This document shows positions 55,647-62,828 of a DNA stretch of 64,000 bases, piece by piece. Position 1 is the first letter of the stretch. The number at the start of each line of letters is the position of its first letter. Under the pieces are notes generated by a model. It was not told the origin of the DNA. It was given only the letters and a program-made list of their open reading frames with translations, and searched no databases. A program made the translations under genes and the position numbers. The stretch comes from CAVUPF01 sp963803755 (lineage in GTDB: Bacteria > Actinomycetota > Thermoleophilia > Solirubrobacterales > 70-9). Location: positions 186,001-250,000 of the forward strand of contig CAWDNP010000005.1 of NCBI GenBank assembly GCA_963803755.1, given 5' to 3'.

Positions 55647-56497
55647 TAGAAGCTGCGCCCCGTGATCCGCTCGTAGGCCTCGACGTACTTGGCCCGGGTC
55701 TGCTCGACGACGTCGGGCGCCAGCTCGGGCGCGGGCGGGTTGTGGTCCCAGCCGGCCTCGTCGGCCCAATCTCGCACGTACTGCTTGTCGAATGAGGGCT
55801 GGGAGCGGCCGGGCTCGTAGGTGTCGGCCGGCCAGAAGCGGGAGGAATCGGGGGTCAACACCTCATCGGCGAGCACCACCTCGGCGCCGGCGTGGCGGCC
55901 GAACTCGAACTTGGTGTCGGCGAGGAGGATCCCCCGCGAGGCGGCATGCTCGGCGGCGTGGCTGTAGAGCTCGATCGAGATCCGTCGCAGCTCTTCCATC
56001 AGCGCCCGATCGCCGATCGCCTCCGCCGCCTGCTCGAAGTCGATGTTCTCGTCGTGGTCGCCGATCTCGGCCTTGGTCGCGGGGGTGAAGATCGGCTCCG
56101 GCAGCCTGTCGGACTCGAGCAGGCCCGCAGGAAGCTCGATCCCGCAGATCGACCCCGACTCCCGGTACTCCTTCCACCCCGACCCCGACAGGTATCCGCG
56201 CACCACGCACTCGACCGGGTACATCTCCAGCTTGCGCACCCGCAGCGCCCGGTCCATCACCTCCTCGGGCACGTCCTCGGAGAGCAGATGGTTTGGCACG
56301 ATTTCCCCGGTCGTCTCGAACCAGAAGACCGACATCTGCGTCAGCACCTTCCCCTTGTCGGGGATCGCCGTCGGCATTACCACGTCATAGATGGAGATCC
56401 GGTCCGAGGCGACCATCAGCAGGTCGTTCCCCCACTCATAGATCTCCCGGACCTTCCCGGAGGAGTGAAGCTTCAAGTCCTGGACTTCGGTGGGCAC
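55646..56497 (-). CDS. purC: SAICAR synthetase
   Basis: A 283-residue enzyme joining CAIR with aspartate. HSSGKVREIYEWGNDLLMVA, SDRISIYDVVMPTAIPDKG, PVECVVRGYLSGSGWKEYRE, LLESDRLPEPIFTPATKAEI, DTKFEFGRHAGAEVVLADEV and LTPDSSRFWPADTYEPG are characteristic of the long PurC type. ATG 56497 lies 25 bp from the divergent P450 gene. It heads the purC-S-Q-L-F-N-H operon, in which the first four genes overlap. Confidence 0.97.
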   Translation of the reverse strand: MPTEVQDLKLHSSGKVREIYEWGNDLLMVASDRISIYDVVMPTAIPDKGKVLTQMSVFWFETTGEIVPNHLLSEDVPEEVMDRALRVRKLEMYPVECVVRGYLSGSGWKEYRESGSICGIELPAGLLESDRLPEPIFTPATKAEIGDHDENIDFEQAAEAIGDRALMEELRRISIELYSHAAEHAASRGILLADTKFEFGRHAGAEVVLADEVLTPDSSRFWPADTYEPGRSQPSFDKQYVRDWADEAGWDHNPPAPELAPDVVEQTRAKYVEAYERITGRSF

Positions 56498-56522
56498 GCA
56501 CCGATGCTAGCTGCCGTCTGAG

Positions 56523-57863
56523 ATGCTTTGTCCGGTGACGCTTCCCCCCGAACCCAGCTCAAGCCCTCTCGTCCAGACGCTGCGCTGGGCCTTCCGCCCC
56601 CTTCCCTTCATGCAGGAGTGCCGCCAGAAGATCGGCGACTCCTTCAGCGTCAAGTTCCTCGGCTTCGAGCGGCCGATGGTGTTGATCTCTGACCCCGAGG
56701 CGATCAAGGCCCTCTACACCGAGCGAGCCAACGGCCTGCCGCCCGGTCGCAACATCGTGCTGGAGCCGATCATGGGCCCCCGCTCGGTCCTGCTGCTGGA
56801 GGGCGAGGATCATCTCGCGCGCCGCAAGCTGATGCTGCCGGCCTTCCACGGCGAGCGGATGCGCTCCTACCAGCCGGTCGTCGAGGAGATCGTCGGCGCC
56901 GAGATCGACTCCTGGCCGATTGGCGAGGAGTTCCCGATCCACTCGCGGATGCAGGCGGTCACCTTGGAGGTGATCCTGCGGGTCGTCTTCGGGGTCGCCG
57001 ATGGGCCGCGACTGGAGCGCCTGCGCGGGTTGCTCGGCAAGGTACTGGTGGAGACCGCCTCGCCGGTATCCCAGCTGATCGGCCTTGCCACCCGCCGCTT
57101 CGGCGGCGGGCCCTGGGCCAAATTCGAGGGCCAACTGAGGACGGTCGACGAGCTGCTCTATGCGGAGATCGGCGAGCGCCGCTCCGATTCCGGTCTGGAG
57201 GATCGCGACGACATCCTCTCGGCACTGATGCTCGCCCGCTTCGAGGACGGCGAGGCGATGAGCGACTCCGAGCTGCGCGACCAGCTGATGACCCTGTTGC
57301 TCGCCGGCCACGGAACGACCGCGACGGGGTTGGCCTGGACCTTCGACCTGCTGCTTCGCCACCAGGCGCCTCTGCAGCGGCTGCGCGACTCGCTCGAGCA
57401 GGGCGAGGAGGACTACCTGCGCGCCACCATCGCCGAGTCGCTGCGACTGCGCCCCGTGATCCCACTCGCCGGCCGCCGCCTCGCCGTGGAGCTGTCGGTC
57501 GACGGCCTCACGCTGCCAGTCGGGACCGACGTCACCCCGGCGATCTGGCTCACCCACACCCGCTCTGACATCTACCCCGAGCCCTTCGCATTCCGTCCCG
57601 AGCGCTTCCTTGAGGAGGGCCCGGACACCTACGCCTGGATCCCCTACGGCGGTGGCATCCGCCGCTGTCTCGGCGCCTCCTTCGCCGAGTTCGAGATGCG
57701 GATTATGCTGCGCGAGGTCCTGACCCGCTGCGACCTGCACAAGGCCAGCCCTGCGCCGGAGCGGGTCGGGCGCCGCAACATCACCCTCTCGCCCCGCGAC
57801 GGAACGCCGGTTCTCCTCACCGCGCGCCGTCCGGCGCGCGAGCGCGACCTCCTCGCCGCTTAG
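56523..57863 (+). CDS. Cytochrome P450
   Basis: A 446-residue soluble P450. It has I-helix TLLLAGHGTTATGLAW (oxygen-activating AGxGTT), K-helix ESLRLRP (ExxR), PERFLEEGPD, and heme loop PYGGGIRRCLGASFA with the Cys ligand. No N-terminal membrane anchor is present, as in bacterial class I enzymes that use ferredoxin; none is encoded nearby. It starts at ATG 56523, 25 bp from divergent purC, and ends overlapping the convergent thioredoxin-fold gene by 4 bp. It is a catabolic- or modification-type enzyme of unknown substrate inserted in a purine cluster. Confidence 0.95.
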   Translation: MLCPVTLPPEPSSSPLVQTLRWAFRPLPFMQECRQKIGDSFSVKFLGFERPMVLISDPEAIKALYTERANGLPPGRNIVLEPIMGPRSVLLLEGEDHLARRKLMLPAFHGERMRSYQPVVEEIVGAEIDSWPIGEEFPIHSRMQAVTLEVILRVVFGVADGPRLERLRGLLGKVLVETASPVSQLIGLATRRFGGGPWAKFEGQLRTVDELLYAEIGERRSDSGLEDRDDILSALMLARFEDGEAMSDSELRDQLMTLLLAGHGTTATGLAWTFDLLLRHQAPLQRLRDSLEQGEEDYLRATIAESLRLRPVIPLAGRRLAVELSVDGLTLPVGTDVTPAIWLTHTRSDIYPEPFAFRPERFLEEGPDTYAWIPYGGGIRRCLGASFAEFEMRIMLREVLTRCDLHKASPAPERVGRRNITLSPRDGTPVLLTARRPARERDLLAA

Positions 57864-58168
57864 CTCGCGTCCTTGGCAGCGGCCTTGGTGGCAGGGTGTT
57901 CCCGCGCCCAGCTGGCGATCGTCCCTGAGCCGGAGATCACCTCGCCATCGTCGAGGACGAGGATCGGTACCTCGTTGGTGCCACTCAGCTTCTTGACCTC
58001 CGCGCGGTCCTCGTCGCGACTGCCCCAGGTCCAGAGCATCAGCCGATAGCCGCCGACCGTCTTCAGCTCGTACTCATACCCCGCCGCGTCGAGTGCATTC
58101 CCCGCCTTCGCGCAGGGATGCGCAAAGCCAGGGCCATGAGTTTTCTGCCCGCAGGTATAGAGAACCAT
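57860..58168 (-). CDS. Thioredoxin/glutaredoxin-fold protein
   Basis: A 102-residue protein. It has the glutaredoxin/GST N-terminal layout: MVLYTCGQKTHGPGFAHPCA, NALDAAGYEYELKTVGGY, then the cis-Pro strand NEVPILVLDDGEVISGSGTI. The usual CPYC is replaced by a spaced pair (Cys 6 and Cys 19), so classical dithiol activity is doubtful. It is convergent with the P450 gene and 14 bp after purB on the same strand. It is perhaps a small GST-like or redox protein. Confidence 0.75.
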   Translation of the reverse strand: MVLYTCGQKTHGPGFAHPCAKAGNALDAAGYEYELKTVGGYRLMLWTWGSRDEDRAEVKKLSGTNEVPILVLDDGEVISGSGTIASWAREHPATKAAAKDAS

Positions 58169-58181
58169 CGCCCGAGCCTAC

Positions 58182-59465
58182 TCAGTCGCGCAGCGCTTCG
58201 AGGCGCTCGAAGACCTCGGAGATGTGGGTGAGGTAGGCGCCGTAGTCAAAGACGGCGTCTAGGTCGAGGTTCGGTGCGGCCTCGGCGAGCATGTCGCGGA
58301 ACTCAGCGCCGGTGTCCCAGGCCCTCTGGGCGCTCTCCTGGACCACTCGGTAGGCGTCGTCTCGGGCCATGCCGGACTCGACCAGCGTGCTCAGCGCCCG
58401 CTGGCTGAACAGGGCGCCGTGGGTCAGCTCCAGGTTTTGCCTCATGCGGTCGGCGTGGACGCTCATCCCCGTCGTCACCTTTGCTGCCAGGTCCTGCATG
58501 TAGTCGAGCGCGATCGTCGCGTCGGGGAGGATCACCCGCTCGGCGCCGGAGTGGGAGATGTCGCGCTCATGCCAGAGGGCGATGTTCTCCAGACCGGTCT
58601 GGGCGTAGCCGCGCAGGACGCGGGAGAGGCCGGTGATCCGCTCGGTGCGGATCGGGTTGCGCTTGTGGGGCATCGCCGAGGAGCCCTTCTGGCCGGCGCC
58701 GAACGGCTCCTCGACCTCGCGCACCTCGGTCCTCTGGAGGTTGCGCACCTCGGTCGCAAAGCGCTCCAGGCCGCCGCCGGCGATCGCGATCCGCGATGTC
58801 AGCACCGCGTGGCGGTCGCGCGGGATGACCTGGGTGGCGACGTCCTCGCGCTTTAACCCGAGCTGCTCCATCACCCGCGCCTCGACCGTGGGTGGGACCG
58901 AGGCGTAGGTACCGACCGCGCCGGAGAGCTTGCCGAAGGCGAGCTGGTCGAAGGCGTCCGCGAGGCGGGCGAGGTTGCGGTCGGCCTCAAAGGCGAAGCC
59001 GGCCAGGCGCAGGCCGAAGGTGGTCGGCTCGGCGTGGACGCCGTGGGTGCGGCCGACGCAGAGCGTGTCGCGGTGCTCCAGCGCCCGCTCGATGAGCGCG
59101 TCGCGGTAGGCGCGGGCGCTGGCGAGCACGATCTCGCCAGCCTGGCGCAGTTGGAGGGCCAGCGCCGTGTCTAGCACGTCGGAGGAGGTGAGGCCGTAGT
59201 GGACCCAGCGGCCGTGCTCGCCGACCGACTGGGCGATCACGTCGACGAAGGCGGCGACATCGTGGTCTGTGACGCGCTCGCGATCCTCGACCGCCTCGAT
59301 CGTGAAGGCAGCGCCGGCGCGCGCCGCCTCGGCCGCCTCGCGCGGCACCGCGCCCTCCTCGACCCAGGCCTCGGTAGCGGCCAGCTCGACCTCGAGCCAG
59401 CACTCCATCTTTCGCTGCGGCGTCCAGACCGCGCCTATCTCCGGGCGCGTGTATCGAGAGATCAT
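58182..59465 (-). CDS. purB: Adenylosuccinate lyase
   Basis: A 427-residue fumarase/aspartase superfamily enzyme acting at SAICAR and adenylosuccinate. HYGLTSSDVLDTALALQLRQ, CVGRTHGVHAEPTTFGLRLA (general acid His), GAVGTYASVPP, and the signature GSSAMPHKRNPIRTERITGL are present, with QRALSTLVESGMARDDAYRV at the end. ATG 59465 shares one base with the purE stop; the longer frame to 59528 is inside purE and not homologous. Confidence 0.97.
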   Translation of the reverse strand: MISRYTRPEIGAVWTPQRKMECWLEVELAATEAWVEEGAVPREAAEAARAGAAFTIEAVEDRERVTDHDVAAFVDVIAQSVGEHGRWVHYGLTSSDVLDTALALQLRQAGEIVLASARAYRDALIERALEHRDTLCVGRTHGVHAEPTTFGLRLAGFAFEADRNLARLADAFDQLAFGKLSGAVGTYASVPPTVEARVMEQLGLKREDVATQVIPRDRHAVLTSRIAIAGGGLERFATEVRNLQRTEVREVEEPFGAGQKGSSAMPHKRNPIRTERITGLSRVLRGYAQTGLENIALWHERDISHSGAERVILPDATIALDYMQDLAAKVTTGMSVHADRMRQNLELTHGALFSQRALSTLVESGMARDDAYRVVQESAQRAWDTGAEFRDMLAEAAPNLDLDAVFDYGAYLTHISEVFERLEALRD

Positions 59466-59944
59466 CAGCAGTTGATGATTCTCGCTGCCAGAACGCCAGC
59501 GTTCTTCGCCCCGTCGATCGCCACGCACGCCACCGGGATCCCCGGCGGCATCTGCACCGCGGAGAGTAGGGCGTCGAGGCCGCCCAGGCTCTTGCCGAGA
59601 ATCGGCACCCCGATCACCGGCAGGTCGGTGTGAGCAGCGGCGACGCCGGGTAGCGCCGCCGACATCCCCGCCCCGGCGATGATCACCTTCAGCCCCCGCA
59701 TCCGTGCGTTAGTGCAGTACTCGCGGACCAGCTCTGGGTTGCGGTGGGCGCTCATCACCCGCACCTCGTAGCGGATGCCGGCGTCTTCCAGCGCAGTGCC
59801 GGCCGGTTGCATCTTCGGCTTGTCGTTCTTGGAGCCCATGATGATCCCGACCAGGGGCTCATCGACCGCGATCTCCTCGAATGCCTCTTCGACCGCCGGC
59901 ATCGTCGCGGTGCTCGGCTGCGGCTCCTCTGAGATCTCGCTCAT
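59465..59944 (-). CDS. purE: N5-carboxyaminoimidazole ribonucleotide mutase
   Basis: A 159-residue PurE. The core begins at residue 31: PLVGIIMGSKNDKPKMQPAG, then VRVMSAHRNPELVREYC, VIIAGAGMSAALPGVAAAHT, PVIGVPILGKSLGGLDALLS, and PPGIPVACVAIDGAKNAG. The GSxSD loop reads GSKND here, a conservative variant. The first 30 residues are an acidic extension. Class I PurE normally needs PurK, which is not encoded here. It is coupled to purB and lies 9 bp after purD. Confidence 0.94.
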   Translation of the reverse strand: MSEISEEPQPSTATMPAVEEAFEEIAVDEPLVGIIMGSKNDKPKMQPAGTALEDAGIRYEVRVMSAHRNPELVREYCTNARMRGLKVIIAGAGMSAALPGVAAAHTDLPVIGVPILGKSLGGLDALLSAVQMPPGIPVACVAIDGAKNAGVLAARIINC

Positions 59945-59953
59945 GATTCCTTC

Positions 59954-61237
59954 CTAGTGGGGCTGGCTGGGAATCCGCTCGACCGCGCGAGCGGCGATGT
60001 CGGACCGCATCTGCATTCCGTCGAAGGAGATCCGGCTCGCCGCATCGTATGCGCGATCGCGCGCCTCGGCAGGCGTGGCGCCCAGCGCCGTCACGTTGAG
60101 GACGCGACCGCCGGCGGTGAGGATGTCCCCGCCGCGCTCGTCGGTGCCGGCGTGGGTGATCTCCGCCAGCTCGGCGGCGACATCGAGACCGTGGATCACG
60201 TCCCCCTTGGAGGAGGACTCCGGGTAGCCGGCCGAGGCGAGCACCAGCGTCACCGCCCAGTCGGAGCCGAACTCCGCCGCCGCGCCCGCCAGCCCGCCCG
60301 GCTCGCGCGCCGCGAGGAAGAGGTCGAGGAGGTCAGAGCGCAGCCGCGGCAGCACCGCCTGCGTCTCGGGGTCGCCGAAGCGGACGTTGAACTCGAGCAC
60401 CCTGGGGCCGTCGGGCCCGATCATCAGCCCGGCATAGAGGACCCCGTGAAAGGGCAGCCCACGCCGCGCCATAGCCGCGAGCGCCGGCCGGTGCACGGCG
60501 TCGACGATCCCTTCGACCTCGGCCGCCCCGAAGCCGGGGACCGGCGAGTAGCTGCCCATCCCGCCCGTGTTCGGCCCCTTATCGCCGTCGAAGATCCGCT
60601 TGTAGTCCTGCGCCGGCGCCAGCGGCACCACGTTCTCGCCGTCGCAGAGGGCGAGCAGCGAGAGCTCCTCCCCCTCGAGGAATTCCTCGAGCACCACGGT
60701 GGTCTCGCCGAAGCGCCGCTCGGTGAAGAAGACGTTGGCCGCCTCGCGCGCCTCAGCTTCTGAGGCGCAGAGGATTACCCCCTTCCCCGCCGCCAGCCCA
60801 TCGGCCTTCAGCACCGCCGGGTAGGAGGCGCAGGCGAGGTGCTCGATCGCCTCCTCGCGGCTGCGCAGCTGGACGTGGGAGGCGGTGGGGACGCCGGCCT
60901 CCCGCATTAGCTCCTTGGCAAAGGCCTTCGAGCCCTCCAGCTCGGCAGCTGCGGCGCTCGGCCCGAAAGCGGGCACGCCGGCCTCCTTTAACGCGTCGGT
61001 GATCCCGGCGACCAGGGCCGCCTCCGGCCCGACCACGACGAGGTCAACCCTGATTTTCCTCGACGCGGTGACGATCGCCTCGACGTCTGAGGCGCCGAGG
61101 TTCGGAAGGCACTCCGCGTCGGCGGCGATCCCGGCGTTGCCTGGGGCGCAGAACAGCTCAGGGGAGTGCGTGGAGCGGCCAAGCGCCCGCACGATCGCGT
61201 GCTCGCGCCCGCCCCCGCCGACGACCAGGACCTTCAA
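59954..61237 (-). CDS. purD: Phosphoribosylamine-glycine ligase
   Basis: A 427-residue ATP-grasp enzyme forming GAR. MKVLVVGGGGREHAIVRALG, VVGPEAALVAGITDALKEAG, VPAFGPSAAAAELEGSKAFA, AVLKADGLAAGKGVILC, VVLEEFLEGEELSLLALCDG, GPNTGGMGSYSPVPGF and VLEFNVRFGDPETQAVLPRL are diagnostic. It heads purD-purE-purB, all closely spaced, and lies 8 bp after the GYD-domain gene. Confidence 0.97.
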   Translation of the reverse strand: MKVLVVGGGGREHAIVRALGRSTHSPELFCAPGNAGIAADAECLPNLGASDVEAIVTASRKIRVDLVVVGPEAALVAGITDALKEAGVPAFGPSAAAAELEGSKAFAKELMREAGVPTASHVQLRSREEAIEHLACASYPAVLKADGLAAGKGVILCASEAEAREAANVFFTERRFGETTVVLEEFLEGEELSLLALCDGENVVPLAPAQDYKRIFDGDKGPNTGGMGSYSPVPGFGAAEVEGIVDAVHRPALAAMARRGLPFHGVLYAGLMIGPDGPRVLEFNVRFGDPETQAVLPRLRSDLLDLFLAAREPGGLAGAAAEFGSDWAVTLVLASAGYPESSSKGDVIHGLDVAAELAEITHAGTDERGGDILTAGGRVLNVTALGATPAEARDRAYDAASRISFDGMQMRSDIAARAVERIPSQPH

Positions 61238-61245
61238 CCCCGCTC

Positions 61246-61527
61246 CTACAGCACGTCGGCGAGCTGGTCTGACCGCAGAGCGGTCAGCGTCTGGCTGGTC
61301 ATCGTCCCGCGTGAGCCCAGCTCGACCGAGACCTTGGCCATCGTCTTCTCGTCGGGGGCTTCGACGATGGTGATGAAGTCGTACTGGCCGAGCGTCGCGT
61401 ACTGCGCCACGACCTTGGCGCCGATCTGCTCGACCTCCTTGTTGACCTCGGCCACCCGTCCGGGATTGTTCTTCAGCGTGCGGACGCCGTCGGCGGTGAG
61501 ATTGGTGAGCATCACAAAGGTGGGCAT
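61246..61527 (-). CDS. GYD-domain protein
   Basis: A 93-residue protein. FVMLTNLTADGVRTLKNNPG, then VVAQYATLGQYDFITIVEAP and the helix EKTMAKVSVELGSRG are typical of the GYD family (PF08734), small ferredoxin-like alpha/beta dimers of unknown role. GGAGAGG lies upstream of the ATG. It is 8 bp upstream of purD and likely co-transcribed. Confidence 0.9.
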   Translation of the reverse strand: MPTFVMLTNLTADGVRTLKNNPGRVAEVNKEVEQIGAKVVAQYATLGQYDFITIVEAPDEKTMAKVSVELGSRGTMTSQTLTALRSDQLADVL

Positions 61528-61606
61528 GTCCCTCTCCTCATCTCGCGGGGTTCGCCCCTACGTTACGCCAGGAGGCGCGAGCCTGCCGGCGGGTGAGCCG
61601 AAGCCC

Positions 61607-61944
61607 TCAGACCCCGGTGGCCTGGAGCAGCGAGAGCATCTGCGGGCCATATCTCGTGACCTTGCCGTCGGAGTATTCGGTGTGGCTGAGCGGAACCCCC
61701 GCTGCATCGGCATGCACGTGGTCGGCCTCCTCCAGCACCGCCCTCATTCGGCCTGGTTGTGGCGAAGATCCCGGCGCAAAGGCTGCCGTGGGCCCAGATC
61801 AGCCGCGCCAGGGTGGCGGCGGAGTCAGAGCCGAGTCGGCATGGCGGATGCGCCCGCCGCCACCGTCGCTACGCCGATCGCGGTAGCCGCGAGGACGTTG
61901 CGGATCCTTCCCGTCCTCAGCCCAACACGTCCGTGACGTGCCAT
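61607..61944 (-). CDS. Possible small secreted protein (two frameshifts)
   Basis: ATG 61944 lies inside the end of the upstream gene (28-bp overlap) and encodes a convincing signal peptide: basic start MARHGRVGLRTGRIRN, then VLAATAIGVATVAAGASA. Frame changes near 61832 and 61752 connect to DSAATLARLIWAHGSLCAGI and to AVLEEADHVHADAAGVPLSH, then YGPQMLSLLQATGV, stop 61607. Total about 112 residues, two frame errors. No family is known. Plausible because signal-peptide and codon character persist through all parts. Confidence 0.4.
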
Positions 61945-62780
61945 TTGCCGTGTTTGGCCTTTTCCATCTCAATCTGCAGCTCGCTGGTCACTCCGACCCG
62001 TAGCAACGGAACGCTGATCGTGTAGATGCCACCGCTCGATGGGCCGGCGACGATGTTTAGCACCTTCGCCTTCGGGGCCTTGAAGTTAGCCGGCTGGCGG
62101 GGCGGGCGCCGCAGCAGCGAGTGGGCCAGCTCGGGTGTAGCCGTGCTGGCGAACGCGCTGCGGACCTGGGCGCTGCCCTGGTCGGTCTCATAGAGGACGA
62201 AGGCGTCTGAGAACCGCCGCGCGACGGCTATCGCGGCCGGCCCGGCGGGCTTTCCAATGATCGCGGGGGCGGAGGAGATCGAAGCGACGCCGCCCTTGGC
62301 CGGGCCGGTCGCGTCAGGGGACGGCGCCTTCACCGTCTTCGCGCTTGCAACTTTTGCTGCATCGCCGCCAGTCGGTGGCGCGAACACGGGGGCAGCACCG
62401 TGGAGGACGTGAACGTGGCGGCGGGTCGAAGTGCGGGGCGAGAGCGGCTTCATGGCGATCGAAGGCCCGTTCGGCGCGGCCGCCTGTGTCGCAGGGCCGC
62501 TGCTGCCCGGCGTCGCCCAGAGCAACCCCGCCATTCCGACGGCGACCGCCACCGCCCCGACCGTCCCCAAGGCCAGTTCCCGGTTGCCAAACCGCTCCTG
62601 GAGCGGCCAGACCAGGCCCCGCTCGATCGCCCAGGCGGCACGTTCGAAGGGCCATCTGGCGACCTCGGCGGCGTTGCCGATCTTCTCCCCGGCGCTCCGG
62701 GGGGCGTGCTTGTTCACCGCCGACGCCGCGTTGGCGAGCGAGGAGCGCAGTCGCGCGAGCGGGTGGATGGTGGTCAGCAT
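61917..62780 (-). CDS. Single-pass membrane protein with extracytoplasmic domain
   Basis: A 287-residue protein. A 65-residue basic/helical cytoplasmic N-terminus precedes one membrane helix (about residues 70-88, LGTVGAVAVAVGMAGLLW). Then comes a Pro/Ala/Ser-rich linker and a C-terminal domain (about 165-287, AIAVARRFSDAFVLYETDQG, then YTISVPLLRVGVTSELQIEM). The last part resembles NTF2-like domains of actinobacterial membrane-bound accessory proteins. No function is assigned. It lies between clpB and the purine genes on the same strand. Confidence 0.7.
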   Translation of the reverse strand: MLTTIHPLARLRSSLANAASAVNKHAPRSAGEKIGNAAEVARWPFERAAWAIERGLVWPLQERFGNRELALGTVGAVAVAVGMAGLLWATPGSSGPATQAAAPNGPSIAMKPLSPRTSTRRHVHVLHGAAPVFAPPTGGDAAKVASAKTVKAPSPDATGPAKGGVASISSAPAIIGKPAGPAAIAVARRFSDAFVLYETDQGSAQVRSAFASTATPELAHSLLRRPPRQPANFKAPKAKVLNIVAGPSSGGIYTISVPLLRVGVTSELQIEMEKAKHGKWHVTDVLG

Positions 62781-62828
62781 CGTCTGGTCTTGGCGATTCG
62801 GTCGGTTAGCTATAGATCGGAGTGTGAC

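Noticed and set aside
56559..57740. 393-codon minus-strand frame opposite the P450
   Set aside because: Shadow of high-GC coding DNA; the P450 motifs are complete on the plus strand.
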